NCBI GenBank assembly: GCA_947624485.1
Contig: CANQKM010000005.1
Span: forward strand, 1-64,000
DNA: 64,000 bases
Direction: 5' to 3'
DNA from: an uncultured Clostridia bacterium
Lineage (GTDB): Bacteria; Bacillota; Clostridia; UBA1381
Shown: one piece after another, positions 24,087 through 33,163 of the stretch
Layout of the letters: each line of letters starts with the position of its first letter
Numbering within the stretch: the stretch's first letter is position 1
Translations under genes and position numbers: made by a program
The notes under the pieces: model-generated
What the model saw: the letters and a program-made list of their open reading frames with translations, nothing else
What the model was told of the DNA's origin: nothing
The model's database searches: none

Positions 24087-24536
24087 ATGAAGCATGAAAT
24101 GACAAACAAGGAATACGGCGAGTATGTGAAAAAGAAAACGCCCAATTCCACTATACTCAAAAACTGCGTCAAGGCGTTTTTGATAGGCGGACTAATCTGC
24201 GCCATAGGCGAGGGATTTATAACGCTGTACAAGGCGATAGGGCTTGACGAGGAAAGCGCGGCGACGTTCGAGTCGATTACGATGATATTCCTCGGCGCGC
24301 TGCTCACGGGACTTGACATATACCCGAAAATCGCAAAGCACGCCGGCGCCGGTACGGTCGTGCCGATAACAGGCTTCGCAAACTCCGTGGTATCGCCCGC
24401 GCTCGAGGCGAAAACGGAGGGCATGGTACTCGGAACGGGCGCGAAAATATTTACCATAGCAGGTCCCGTCATACTGTACGGCGCGCTCGCGTCATGGATA
24501 GCGGGGCTTATCTACTGGGTTACGAGCATGATTTAA
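24087..24536 (+). CDS. spoVAC: Stage V sporulation protein SpoVAC
   Basis: A 149-residue inner-forespore-membrane protein with about four membrane helices: 'FLIGGLICAIGEGFITLYKAIG', 'TMIFLGALLTGLDIYPKIAKHAGAGTVVPITGFANSVVSPALEAKTEGMVLGTGAKIF' is the SpoVAC/SpoVAE signature. SpoVA proteins form the channel that moves Ca-dipicolinate into the forespore and out at germination. ATG 24087 is preferred after GGGAAAGGA. First gene of the compact spoVAC-spoVAD-spoVAE operon. Confidence 0.94.
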   Translation: MKHEMTNKEYGEYVKKKTPNSTILKNCVKAFLIGGLICAIGEGFITLYKAIGLDEESAATFESITMIFLGALLTGLDIYPKIAKHAGAGTVVPITGFANSVVSPALEAKTEGMVLGTGAKIFTIAGPVILYGALASWIAGLIYWVTSMI

Positions 24537-24557
24537 TATTCGGGAAAGGAAATTTAT

Positions 24558-25571
24558 ATGAGCAGAATAGGCAGACAGACAATTAAAATTGAAAGACCTG
24601 TGTATATAAGGGAGTCGGCGGCAATCGTCGGCGTTAAGGAGGGCGAAGGTCCGCTCCGCGACAGCTTCGACGTTGTGCTTACCGACGATACGCTCGGCGA
24701 AAGCACGTGGGAAAAGTCGGAGAGCAAATTGCAGAAAAAGGCGGTGTTTACCGCACTCGACAAAGCCGGTCTTGCGCAGAAGGATATCGATTACGTACTC
24801 GCCGGAGATTTATTAAACCAGTGCATAGGCGCGCACTACTGTATGCGCGACATGGATATTCCGTTCCTCGGACTGTACGGCGCTTGCTCGACCATGACGG
24901 AGAGTCTTTCGATAGGCGCTATGCTCATAGGCGGCGGTTTTGCCGACAATGTGCTGTGCGCGACTTCAAGCCACTTCTGCACAGCCGAAAAGCAGTTCCG
25001 CACGCCGCTCGAATACGGCGGTCAGCGTCCTCCGGCGGCGCAGTGGACAGTCACGGGTTCGGGGTGTGCGGCGCTCTCGTCCGAAAAGGGTATAGCGATG
25101 ATTACGCACGTAACGAGCGGAAAGGTTATAGACAAGGGTATTTCCGATCTTACCAACATGGGCGCGGCAATGGCTCCGGCGGCTATCGACACGCTTATCG
25201 CACACTTTAAAGAAACGGGACGAAAACCGTCCGACTACGACCTCATTCTGACCGGTGACCTCGGACATATAGGCTCGGACATTCTTATAGACCTCATGGG
25301 CAGAGAGGGGTACAATCTCCGAAACATTCACAACGACTGCGGCAAGATGATTTTCGACGGTGAAAAGCAGGACACGCACGCCGGAGGAAGCGGCTGCGGC
25401 TGCTGTGCGAGCGTGCTGTGCGGTCATATCATGAGCGAATTTAAGAAGGGAAATCTGAACAAAATACTCGTCATGGCAACGGGCGCGCTGATGAACCCGA
25501 TGATCGTTCAGCAGGGCGAGAGTATACCGTGCATAGCGCACGCGGTCACGATTGAAAGGGAGGCTAAGTGA
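24558..25571 (+). CDS. spoVAD: Stage V sporulation protein SpoVAD
   Basis: A 337-residue thiolase-fold protein that binds dipicolinic acid on the SpoVA channel. Recognised by 'GEGPLRDSFDVVLTDDTLGESTWEKSE', 'YVLAGDLLNQCIGAHYCMRDMDIPFLGLYGACSTM', 'LILTGDLGHIGSDIL' and 'DTHAGGSGCGCCASVLCGHI'. Length normal. It lies 21 bp after spoVAC and overlaps spoVAE by its stop codon. Confidence 0.95.
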   Translation: MSRIGRQTIKIERPVYIRESAAIVGVKEGEGPLRDSFDVVLTDDTLGESTWEKSESKLQKKAVFTALDKAGLAQKDIDYVLAGDLLNQCIGAHYCMRDMDIPFLGLYGACSTMTESLSIGAMLIGGGFADNVLCATSSHFCTAEKQFRTPLEYGGQRPPAAQWTVTGSGCAALSSEKGIAMITHVTSGKVIDKGISDLTNMGAAMAPAAIDTLIAHFKETGRKPSDYDLILTGDLGHIGSDILIDLMGREGYNLRNIHNDCGKMIFDGEKQDTHAGGSGCGCCASVLCGHIMSEFKKGNLNKILVMATGALMNPMIVQQGESIPCIAHAVTIEREAK

Positions 25572-25939
25572 TGGATACGGTTATTGAATTTGTAAAGGCG
25601 TTCGTTGTGGGCGGACTTATCTGCGTTATCGGTCAAATCCTTATAGACAAAACGCAGCTTACGCCGGCAAGAATACTCGTCACATTCGTGGTAAGCGGCG
25701 TTGTGCTGCAGTTTTTCGGCATATACGAGCCGCTCGTAAGCTTTGCCGGAGCCGGCGCGACGGTACCTCTCACGGGTTTCGGCTACAACCTGTGCAAAGG
25801 CGCGTACCGCGCGGTCGCGGAAAAGGGGCTTCTGGGCGCGTTCACGGGCGGTCTTACCGCCGCGGCGGGCGGTGTGTGCGCCGCGATCGTGTTCGGATTT
25901 CTCGTCGCGGTTGTGTTCCGTTCAAAATCAAAAACATGA
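25571..25939 (+). CDS. spoVAE: Stage V sporulation protein SpoVAE (SpoVAEb-type)
   Basis: A 122-residue membrane protein homologous to SpoVAC: 'VKAFVVGGLICVIGQILIDKT', 'ARILVTFVVSGVVLQFFGIYEPLVSFAGAGATVPLTGFG' and a final 'GGLTAAAGGVCAAIVFGFLVAVVF'. It completes the C-D-E core of the dipicolinate channel, the minimal set seen in many Clostridia. The start ATG overlaps the spoVAD stop (TGATG). Confidence 0.93.
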   Translation: MDTVIEFVKAFVVGGLICVIGQILIDKTQLTPARILVTFVVSGVVLQFFGIYEPLVSFAGAGATVPLTGFGYNLCKGAYRAVAEKGLLGAFTGGLTAAAGGVCAAIVFGFLVAVVFRSKSKT

Positions 25940-26037
25940 TTTTTTTTATAAAAAAGCAGTTTAATTTATTAAAAAATCTGTTCAACCGAAAAAAATTATG
26001 GTAGAATAAACCCATTCTTACGAACGGAGAAAAAGAC

Positions 26038-26895
26038 ATGATTGAAATAAACGGACACACGCAGCATCTCGGTATAATCGGGTATCCCGTTGAGCATACG
26101 TTTTCACCGGCTATGCACAACTTCATATCCGAGACCGTACATAACAACTGCGTATACGGCGCGTACCTCGTAAAGCCCGAAAATCTCAAAGAGGCAATCG
26201 AGGGTATGCGTGCGCTCAATATTAAAGGAATAAACGTAACCGCGCCGCACAAGACCGAGGTCATGAAGTATCTCGACGTCGTTACGGATACGGCGAAAGA
26301 GCTTGGCAGCGTCAACACGGTTGTCAATAACAACGGCGTTCTCACCGGTTACAACACCGACGCGGACGGATTTTGTATGGCGCTGAAGACCGAAGGCGTT
26401 AAAATCGAGGGCAGCAAAATTCTGATAATCGGCGCGGGCGGCGTTACGCGTCCGACGATTATACGGCTCATAGACAGCGGCGCGAAGGAGATAACCGTAT
26501 TAAACCGTACAAAGGCGAAGGCGGTTTCTCTCGCGGAGGATATTCTGAAAACAAAGGGCTTTGAGATAAAAACGAGCGTTGACGAGCTTAAATTCGATAT
26601 AGTCATAAACACCACCTCCGCCGGTATGGAGCCGCAGGAAAATGTGCTGCCGACCGACAGCATCGACGAAATTACGAGCCTTGACTTTATCGACAGCAGC
26701 ACTGCCGTTGCCGATATGATTTACAACCCCGATGAAACGCTGTTCCTCGCGGAAGCAAGAAAGCGCGGCGCGAAAACGCTTAACGGTCTGGGTATGCTGA
26801 TATACCAGGGGATAATCGCGTACGAGCTGTTTACGGAAATCAAGCTCCCCGACGGTATGGGCGACGAAATCCGAAAAGAGGTGTTCGGCAGATGA
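26038..26895 (+). CDS. aroE: Shikimate dehydrogenase AroE
   Basis: A 285-residue enzyme that reduces 3-dehydroshikimate with NADPH. Seen are 'GIIGYPVEHTFSPAMHNF', 'KGINVTAPHKTEVMKYLD' with the catalytic Lys, 'NTDADGF', the nucleotide loop IIGAGGVTRP and 'MLIYQGIIAYELF'. Length normal. The Shine-Dalgarno is CGGAGAAA. aroK starts 4 bp before its stop, so the two consecutive shikimate-pathway steps are translationally coupled. Confidence 0.94.
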   Translation: MIEINGHTQHLGIIGYPVEHTFSPAMHNFISETVHNNCVYGAYLVKPENLKEAIEGMRALNIKGINVTAPHKTEVMKYLDVVTDTAKELGSVNTVVNNNGVLTGYNTDADGFCMALKTEGVKIEGSKILIIGAGGVTRPTIIRLIDSGAKEITVLNRTKAKAVSLAEDILKTKGFEIKTSVDELKFDIVINTTSAGMEPQENVLPTDSIDEITSLDFIDSSTAVADMIYNPDETLFLAEARKRGAKTLNGLGMLIYQGIIAYELFTEIKLPDGMGDEIRKEVFGR

Positions 26896-27404
26896 ACATT
26901 GTTCTGACGGGATTTATGGCGACCGGTAAGACCGCGATAGGCAGAGCGATCGCCGACAAGTCGCGCTACCGCTTCGAGGACACCGATTCCATGATCGTGA
27001 CCGAGAGCGGTATGGAGATAAGCGAGATATTCGAGCGTTACGGCGAAAAGTATTTCAGGGAGCTTGAAAAGAAAGCGGTCGAAAAAGCCGCGCTTTCAGA
27101 CGGCACGGTTATTGCAACGGGCGGCGGTGTTGTGCTTGACAAGCGCAATGTGGAAGCATTGAGGAAGAACGGCATAATATTCAATCTCGATCCCGATTTC
27201 GCGGTTATAGAGGAGCGCGTAAGCGAGGCGAGAGCGACGCGTCCGCTCATGAAGGGTGAAAGCATGGACGAAATACGGGAGCGGTTTTTGAAGCGCAAGC
27301 CGTTTTACGACGACTGCGACGTTAAAATCCGCGTTATACAGGGACGCACGCCGGCGTCGTACGCGGAGGAAATTCTTAGTATTACGGAGGAAAAGCTGAA
27401 ATGA
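26892..27404 (+). CDS. aroK: Shikimate kinase AroK
   Basis: A 170-residue kinase with P-loop GFMATGKT (7-14), shikimate-binding 'FEDTDSMI' and 'FRELEKKAVEKAA', 'VIATGGGVVL' and the lid Arg in 'SEARATRPLM'. It phosphorylates shikimate after AroE. Both ends overlap neighbours (aroE by 4 bp, the Rrf2 gene by 4 bp). Confidence 0.94.
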   Translation: MNIVLTGFMATGKTAIGRAIADKSRYRFEDTDSMIVTESGMEISEIFERYGEKYFRELEKKAVEKAALSDGTVIATGGGVVLDKRNVEALRKNGIIFNLDPDFAVIEERVSEARATRPLMKGESMDEIRERFLKRKPFYDDCDVKIRVIQGRTPASYAEEILSITEEKLK

Positions 27405-27802
27405 AAATAACACGCGAAGCCGATTACGCATTACGGATCGTCGCCATGCTCGCGGCTGACAGCGCGCGTTTGGACGCGAAGGCGATTGCGGAAAAGAACA
27501 ATATACCGTACCGTTTCGCGCTGAAAATATTAAACAAGCTCGTCGGTTCGGGCATACTCAAATCGTTCCGCGGCAGCAGCGGCGGTTACATGCTGGCGGT
27601 AAGTCCCGAGGATATAACGCTTCGGGACATTGTGGAGCTTATCGATGGGAAAATCGCGATAAACAAGTGCCTCGAGGATCCGACGGCGTGCGAGAACAGC
27701 GGCGTGTGCAAGGTGCAGCGCAAGCTTTACGCCGTACAGTGCGCGCTCACGAGCGAGCTTCAAAAAATAACGTTCGACGACGTTCTCAAAGAAAAATTGT
27801 AG
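27401..27802 (+). CDS. Rrf2 family transcriptional regulator, probable Fe-S sensor
   Basis: A 133-residue winged-helix protein: 'MKITREADYALRIVAMLA', 'AIAEKNNIPYRFALKILNKLVGSGILKSFRGSSGGYMLA', then three Cys (90, 97, 103) in CLEDPTACENSGVC, where IscR/NsrR/RsrR-type members bind a Fe-S cluster. It likely senses iron-sulfur status or redox/NO. Its 4-bp overlap with aroK links it to the aro operon, an unusual partner; whether it controls aro genes is unknown. Confidence 0.88.
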   Translation: MKITREADYALRIVAMLAADSARLDAKAIAEKNNIPYRFALKILNKLVGSGILKSFRGSSGGYMLAVSPEDITLRDIVELIDGKIAINKCLEDPTACENSGVCKVQRKLYAVQCALTSELQKITFDDVLKEKL

Positions 27803-27810
27803 TACATAAA

Positions 27811-27836
27811 AACGGTTCGGCAAATCGCCGAACCGT
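27811..27836. terminator. Bidirectional terminator between rrf2 and the M16 gene
   Basis: Perfect 11-bp stem AACGGTTCGGC-AAATC-GCCGAACCGTT with T-rich tails on both strands, between convergent genes. Confidence 0.9.
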
Positions 27837-27842
27837 TGTTTT

Positions 27843-29132
27843 TTATACGGGATTTATCACCGAAAGCGCGCTGCGCTCCGGTACAAAATGATTTTCAAAT
27901 CTGCGTTTTACGCCGTCAAACGTGACTTTCTCGTACGCGTCGTGGTAGTTGAAGTAGTCCGCGCCCATAAACAGGAACTGCATAAACGTACCCGCGTAGT
28001 CCTCGACGTCGTTGTGCGAGCGGATATACCGTCCCCACATGACCTTTTTAATTCTGTTAAAATCGTCCTCGTTAAGTCCCTCGCGCCTTACGCGCTCTAT
28101 CTCATTCTTTACCGCCTCGTACACCGCCTTGCTGTCGCGGCTCTCGCCCTCTATCGTGCTGTACGCGTACGACGGCTGAACGGTGTAGTCCGTTTGGAAG
28201 GTGTTGTTTATGAGACCGCTTTCGTAAAGATCCTTGTAAAGACGCGAGCTTTTGCCGAACAGCATTTTAAGCAGTATGCTTACCTCAATGTACTTTTGAA
28301 GCAGTTTTTCGCCGCCGTAACCTGTGTCGGTGTCCTTGAAGCCTATCATAAACAGCGGCGACGCGACGCTCAGGCTCTGCTCTGCGTACGGCTTCGCGAT
28401 CTCGTCAGGCTCGTCCTCGTATATCTTTTTTATTTCCTCCGTGAACGGCTCGTTTTTCTTTACGCCCTTTTCTATTACGTCAAGCACTCTCTTAACGTCA
28501 AAGCCGCCGACAACGACGACCGACATGTTCGAGAGGTTGTAAAATGTGTTATAGCACTTGTAAAGGTACTCGGGCGTTATGCGGCTTATGCTCTCGACCG
28601 TACCCGCTATCTCCTTTTTGACGGGGTGGTTCTTGTACAGGCAGTTTAAGAGGTTAAAGAACAGCTTCCAGTTTCCGCTGTCGTCGTACATCTTTATCTC
28701 CTGACCGATTATGCCCTGCTCCTTTTGTACCGTTTCGTCGGTGTAGTACGGGGACTGCACGTAATCCATAAGCGCGGCGAGGTTTTCCTCGATATGCTCC
28801 GTCGCGGTAAAGAGGTACGCGGTCATGTTAAACGACGTGAACGCGTTGGCGTTGCCGCCGTATTTCGCGAATTTGTCGAACACGTTGCTGCCGTCGGGCT
28901 GATCGAACATTTTATGCTCAAGGTAGTGCGCTATACCGTCCGGCACTTCCGTTACCTCCGTTTCGCCCGGGACTATGAATTTCGAGTCGACCGAACCGTA
29001 ACGCGTGCCGAATATCGCGTAGGTTTCACTGTAGCCTTTTTTCGGTATAAGGTATATGCCAAGTCCCGACGGGTGCGTGCCGCAGTACATTTCCTCACCC
29101 GTTATTTCGCTTGTGATATGCTTTAATTCCAT
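27843..29132 (-). CDS. yfmH: M16 peptidase, YfmH/YmfH-like (active-site motif present)
   Basis: A 429-residue M16-family protein with the inverted zinc motif H69-YLE-H73 and a distal Glu in 'QKEQGIIGQEI', so it can be catalytic. YfmH/YfmF pairs in Firmicutes accompany a 5-aminopentanol modification of EF-P in Bacillus, though their precise substrate is unsettled; related pairs process peptides. The partner gene lies 5 bp upstream on the same strand. Two homologous M16 halves (N- and C-terminal) are visible, the C-terminal one carrying 'KDLYESGLINNTF'. Confidence 0.88.
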   Translation of the reverse strand: MELKHITSEITGEEMYCGTHPSGLGIYLIPKKGYSETYAIFGTRYGSVDSKFIVPGETEVTEVPDGIAHYLEHKMFDQPDGSNVFDKFAKYGGNANAFTSFNMTAYLFTATEHIEENLAALMDYVQSPYYTDETVQKEQGIIGQEIKMYDDSGNWKLFFNLLNCLYKNHPVKKEIAGTVESISRITPEYLYKCYNTFYNLSNMSVVVVGGFDVKRVLDVIEKGVKKNEPFTEEIKKIYEDEPDEIAKPYAEQSLSVASPLFMIGFKDTDTGYGGEKLLQKYIEVSILLKMLFGKSSRLYKDLYESGLINNTFQTDYTVQPSYAYSTIEGESRDSKAVYEAVKNEIERVRREGLNEDDFNRIKKVMWGRYIRSHNDVEDYAGTFMQFLFMGADYFNYHDAYEKVTFDGVKRRFENHFVPERSALSVINPV

Positions 29133-29136
29133 GACC

Positions 29137-30396
29137 TTATTCCCCCTTTCCCGTCAGGAAATACACGGTGTTAAGCTCGATTTTTTCGGCGGCGCGCTTT
29201 ATGTCGTCAACCGTTACGGCTTTGATTTTCTCCTTCACCGCGTCAATGTCGTCGGTAAGTCCCGCAAGACGCTGATTTATATGAAACGTCTGCATCGCGA
29301 ATTGGTTGTCCTTAAAGCCCTCGAAGCCGTTCACGAGCGCCTTAACGCTCGACACGTATTCCCAGTCGGATATGTCGCCGTTCTTCACCGCGTCGAGCTG
29401 CGCCATAATCTCGTTGTACGCCTTGTCGAAATTTTCAAACTCTATGCCCGCGTTTACGAGCATCGCGCCGTTTAAGCTCAGCAGGCTTGACGACGCGTAG
29501 TAGCACAAGCTCAGCTTTTCGCGCACGTTCGAGAATAATTTACTGTGCGCCCCGCCGCCGCACACGCAGCACATTACCTGCAGCGCGTAATAGTCGCTGT
29601 CGGTCGGCGCGGTACCCGTCTTAAAGCCGATACAGAGCTTGCCCTGCGTGACCTCCATGCGGTCGGTGACGCGCTTTACATTCCCGCCGCCCGTAAGCAT
29701 TTCAGATTTCGGCAGAACCGCTTTTGTAAATTCCATACCCTGAACGTACGGCTTTACCGCGGCGGCTATGCTCTTAATGTCCGCGCCGCCGCACACGTAT
29801 ATGTCTATCGGCGTTGAGGTTATTATTTTCTCGTAGTGAGCTTTAAGGCTCTGCGCCGTAATTTTCATTACGCCGTCCTTCGTGCCGTACGCGCTCAAGG
29901 CGTAGCCGGACGGCGCGAACATTTCCTCGACGCAGCGGTTGCGCGCGTAAACGCGCTTGTCGTTAAGCTCCGACATTATCCTGTCGACCGCATTTTTCTT
30001 TTCGATTTCCACAACCTCGTCCGTGAACGAGACAGGCTCGAACAGTACCGACATCGCGAGACGCGTAAGCTCCGCCGTGAGCTTTTCGCCGCCCGCGGCG
30101 TACCTGTCGGATATTGTTTCAAAGCCGAGGTGTATAAACTGGTCGTTACCCGATTTTGAAACGCCCGCGCCGAAGGACGCGCCGTACAGTTCCTCGAGGT
30201 ACTTCGCGACCGCCTCGCTGTCCTTTGCCGCCTTGCAGCCGCGCTTTAATACGTACGGCAGCACGGCGTTCTCCGACACCTCGTTTTCGCAAAGCGGTCT
30301 GTGCAGGTACACGCCGATTGAAGTCGTTTTAAGCTTCTCCATCGGAATGTAATACAAGGTGATATTGTCGTTTATCCTTATCGTTTCCATTTCCAT
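29137..30396 (-). CDS. yfmF: M16 peptidase-like, YfmF/YmfF-like (non-catalytic partner)
   Basis: A 419-residue M16-family protein without HxxEH: the corresponding stretch reads 'LPYVLKRGCKAAKDSEAVAKYLEELYGASFGAGVSKSG', the typical YfmF form. The C-terminal half keeps the Arg/Tyr substrate-positioning area ('SKLFSNVREKLSLCYYASS'). Such proteins pair with a catalytic M16 subunit, as in mitochondrial processing peptidase. It lies directly upstream of the yfmH-like gene, and its Shine-Dalgarno is AAAGGAGA. Confidence 0.88.
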   Translation of the reverse strand: MEMETIRINDNITLYYIPMEKLKTTSIGVYLHRPLCENEVSENAVLPYVLKRGCKAAKDSEAVAKYLEELYGASFGAGVSKSGNDQFIHLGFETISDRYAAGGEKLTAELTRLAMSVLFEPVSFTDEVVEIEKKNAVDRIMSELNDKRVYARNRCVEEMFAPSGYALSAYGTKDGVMKITAQSLKAHYEKIITSTPIDIYVCGGADIKSIAAAVKPYVQGMEFTKAVLPKSEMLTGGGNVKRVTDRMEVTQGKLCIGFKTGTAPTDSDYYALQVMCCVCGGGAHSKLFSNVREKLSLCYYASSSLLSLNGAMLVNAGIEFENFDKAYNEIMAQLDAVKNGDISDWEYVSSVKALVNGFEGFKDNQFAMQTFHINQRLAGLTDDIDAVKEKIKAVTVDDIKRAAEKIELNTVYFLTGKGE

Positions 30397-30451
30397 TCTC
30401 CTTTGCGTGTTTGGATATATTTTACATTATTAAAGCCGATATGTCAATCGT

Positions 30452-31318
30452 CTAACCCACAAAGCTCTCAACGTCCCTGAGCGACATATCGCGGTGAAGC
30501 GCGAGGTTTATCCCGTTCGCGACAGTTTTCGCGCTGCGCTCTATCACAAGGTCGATGTCCTTTGTCGTGACCATCAGCGGAGCCATTTCCTTCGGTATCT
30601 CCGTCTTTGAAATGGTGGACGCGTCGATAACAGTCGGCACGCCTATTGCGATAACCTTCACGCCGGTCGTGTACTCGTTCAGGCCATCGCGGTTGTTCCC
30701 CACTCCCGCGCCGGGCTGTATGCCGGTGTCGGATATTTGTATCGTGTTGCTTATCCGCTCTATGTCGGCGGCGGCGAGCGCGTCAACGGCTATTATTAAA
30801 TCGGGACTTACGCGGCTTATCACCGACTTTATTATATCCGCCGTCTCTATGCCCGTCGTACCCGAAACGCCCGGGGCAATCGCGCACACGCTGCCTATAC
30901 CGCTGCCGAAAATATTGCTCATGCTCTCTTTAAGGTGGCGCGTTATGAGCAGCTTCGACACAACGCTTGTTCCAAGCGCGTCGGGCGTAATGTCGCGGTT
31001 GCCCAGTCCCACGACGAGCGTCAGGGTATCGTTGTCTATATCAGCCATTTTATGGATCTCGTCAGATATTATCCTGCACACCTTCTCGTACGTTTCAAGG
31101 CTGTATTTAAGGTCGGGAGCGTCGATCGTGACGTAGCTGCCGCGCGCTTTGCCGAGCGCTCGCTCGCCGTTTTCGTTCGTTATATCGACGCGCGTTATCG
31201 TTATCCTGCCCGTTTCCTCGACGCGCGATATAACGCCGTCAATCTCCGTTACGTCGGCGGCTTCCCTTTTGCTCAGCTCGTGCGCTTCGACCGCGAGGTC
31301 GGTTCTTACATTTATCAT
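30452..31318 (-). CDS. gpr: Spore germination protease GPR
   Basis: A 288-residue protease (peptidase family A25) that degrades small acid-soluble spore proteins during germination. Recognised by 'RTDLAVEAHEL' near the cleavage site of the zymogen, 'VVGLGNRDITPDALGTSVVSKLLITRHL', 'VCAIAPGVSGTTGIETADII', 'IAVDALAAADIERISNTIQISDTGIQPGAGVGNNR' and 'GVPTVIDAST'. It implies SASP genes elsewhere. The length is a little short of the Bacillus protein (~370) but normal for Clostridia. Confidence 0.95.
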   Translation of the reverse strand: MINVRTDLAVEAHELSKREAADVTEIDGVISRVEETGRITITRVDITNENGERALGKARGSYVTIDAPDLKYSLETYEKVCRIISDEIHKMADIDNDTLTLVVGLGNRDITPDALGTSVVSKLLITRHLKESMSNIFGSGIGSVCAIAPGVSGTTGIETADIIKSVISRVSPDLIIAVDALAAADIERISNTIQISDTGIQPGAGVGNNRDGLNEYTTGVKVIAIGVPTVIDASTISKTEIPKEMAPLMVTTKDIDLVIERSAKTVANGINLALHRDMSLRDVESFVG

Positions 31319-31385
31319 GCTTTTTATCTCCTTATTTTTATCTATTGTATATTTTAAGGAGATTTTGTTTTATTATACGCGTTAA

Positions 31386-31421
31386 AAAACTCCCACGGAG
31401 CTTGTGCCCCATGAGAGTTTT
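31386..31421 (-). terminator. Terminator of the thioredoxin-like lipoprotein gene
   Basis: Minus strand AAAACTCTCATGG...CCGTGGGAGTTTTTT forms a stem with two mismatches and a final T-run. Confidence 0.75.
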
Positions 31422-31432
31422 ATTACTGTGTT

Positions 31433-31855
31433 TTACGCACCCAGAGCCGCGTCGATTATTCCCTTCAACGCGTCCTTTTCGTATGTCATAGGACTCATCG
31501 CCGATATGTTGTTCGATGTGTCGAGCATAATTACCATCGGCGTCTGACCCTGTACGGGGAAATTGTTCGCCGCCTCGGTGTTCTCGTCGATGTTGATAAC
31601 GTCGAAGTTTACGCTGTCGCCGTATTCCTGCTGCAGCTCCTCGACGTTCTTCTGCTCTTCCTCAAATGTCGCGTCGCCGTTTGAAATGAAGTACATAAGT
31701 GTCGGCGTAACCTTCTCAGGCTCCGCTGTGTTCTGATCCGTTACGTTCACATCTGTGGGCGCGTCGCCCTCGCCTATTTTGTCGTTTCCGCAGCCTGCGA
31801 GCATAACCGCTCCCATAAGCGCTGCCAGAATAACAGCCGTAATTCTCTTTTTCAT
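31433..31855 (-). CDS. Thioredoxin-fold lipoprotein without CxxC
   Basis: A 140-residue exported lipoprotein: signal peptide with lipobox LAGC (19-22), acidic linker, then a thioredoxin-like domain ('TPTLMYFISNGDATFEEEQKNVEELQQEYGDSVNFDVINIDE...', 'QGQTPMVIMLD' with the cis-Pro loop). The redox CxxC position reads SNGDAT, so it cannot act as a disulfide oxidoreductase in the usual way. The role is unknown; it may be a binding or chaperone-like protein. It sits alone between gpr and trmFO and shares direction with both; trmFO ends 3 bp upstream of its start. Confidence 0.8.
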   Translation of the reverse strand: MKKRITAVILAALMGAVMLAGCGNDKIGEGDAPTDVNVTDQNTAEPEKVTPTLMYFISNGDATFEEEQKNVEELQQEYGDSVNFDVINIDENTEAANNFPVQGQTPMVIMLDTSNNISAMSPMTYEKDALKGIIDAALGA

Positions 31856-31858
31856 AAT

Positions 31859-33163
31859 TTACATCTCCTTGGTTTGTTGTTTTATTATATCTAAAGCACG
31901 GAGCGCAATTTTGTTGTAACGCTCGGCTTTATTTCGTATTTTTTCGCCCAGCCCTTCTATTATGCCGAAATTCGCGTTCATAGGCTGGAACGCGGTATTT
32001 TGCGGATTTGAAATGTACAGCGGCAGCGCGCCTATGCATGTCCCCGCGTCAGGCTCAAACATTTTCTTGCCCGACAGCAGCCTTGCCATATTGTACCCTG
32101 CCAAAATGCCGCTCGACGCGCTCTCGACGTAGCCCTCCACGCCCGTGATCTGCCCGGCAAAAAATATTTTCGGATATTCGCGCATACGGTAGTACCTGTC
32201 CAAAAGGCGCGGCGAGTTTATATACGTGTTGCGGTGCATTACGCCGTAACGCACGAACTCCGCGTTTTCAAGCCCCGGTATCATAGAGAACACGCGCTTC
32301 TGCTCGCCCCATTTGAGGTTCGTCTGGAAGCCGACCATGTTGTAAAGCGTACCCTCGGCGTTTTCGCTGCGAAGCTGCACAACGGCATATGCGTCGTCCT
32401 TCCCCGTTTTCGGATTCACAAGCCCTACGGGTTTTAACGGCCCAAATGTCAGCGTCTGTTCGCCGCGCTTCGCCATTACCTCCACGGGCATACAGCCCTC
32501 GAACACCTTTTCGTTTTCAAATTCCTTGAGCAGCGCTGTTTCGGCGTTCACAAGCTCACGGTAAAACGCGCCGTACTCGTCCTTTGTCATCGGGCAGTTT
32601 ACGTAGTCCGCGCTGCCCCTGCCGTAGCGCGCAGCCATGAACGCCTTGCTCATGTCTATGCTCTCGGCTGTCACGATAGGCGCTGCCGCGTCGTAAAAGT
32701 AAAGCTCGTCACCGCCCGTGAGACGCGATATTTCCTTTGCCATAGCGTCGGACGTAAGGGGCCCTGTGGCGATTATCGTGTATTCGTCGGTGTCTATCTC
32801 GCTCACTTCGCCGTATCGTACGGTTATAAGCGGGTGCGACTTTATTTTATCGGTGATGTACGATGAAAACACGTCTCTGTCAACCGCGAGCGCGCCGCCG
32901 GCAGGTACGCGGCTCACATCGGCAGCCTCCATCATCAGCGAACCGAAAAGCCGCATTTCCTCCTTCAAGAGTCCGCACGCGTTTTCTATGCGTTCCGCCT
33001 TTAAGGAGTTCGAGCATACAAGCTCGGCAAAATTTTCGCTTTTGTGCGCAGGCGAATACTTTTCGGGCTTCATTTCGCAAAGCTCCGTTTCAATGCCGCG
33101 TTTCGCAAGCTGCCACGCCGCCTCGCAGCCCGCAAGCCCCGCGCCTATTACTTTAACCTTCAT
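31859..33163 (-). CDS. trmFO: Methylenetetrahydrofolate-tRNA-(uracil-5-)-methyltransferase TrmFO
   Basis: A 434-residue FAD enzyme that makes m5U54 in the tRNA T-loop using methylene-THF. It has the FAD loop [19 protein letters not shown] (5-23), '[27 protein letters not shown]' with the catalytic Cys region, '[11 protein letters not shown]', 'IIATGPLTS', '[14 protein letters not shown]' and '[19 protein letters not shown]'. Length normal. It overlaps the end of topA by 11 bp, the standard topA-trmFO order in Firmicutes. Confidence 0.96.
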   Translation of the reverse strand: MKVKVIGAGLAGCEAAWQLAKRGIETELCEMKPEKYSPAHKSENFAELVCSNSLKAERIENACGLLKEEMRLFGSLMMEAADVSRVPAGGALAVDRDVFSSYITDKIKSHPLITVRYGEVSEIDTDEYTIIATGPLTSDAMAKEISRLTGGDELYFYDAAAPIVTAESIDMSKAFMAARYGRGSADYVNCPMTKDEYGAFYRELVNAETALLKEFENEKVFEGCMPVEVMAKRGEQTLTFGPLKPVGLVNPKTGKDDAYAVVQLRSENAEGTLYNMVGFQTNLKWGEQKRVFSMIPGLENAEFVRYGVMHRNTYINSPRLLDRYYRMREYPKIFFAGQITGVEGYVESASSGILAGYNMARLLSGKKMFEPDAGTCIGALPLYISNPQNTAFQPMNANFGIIEGLGEKIRNKAERYNKIALRALDIIKQQTKEM

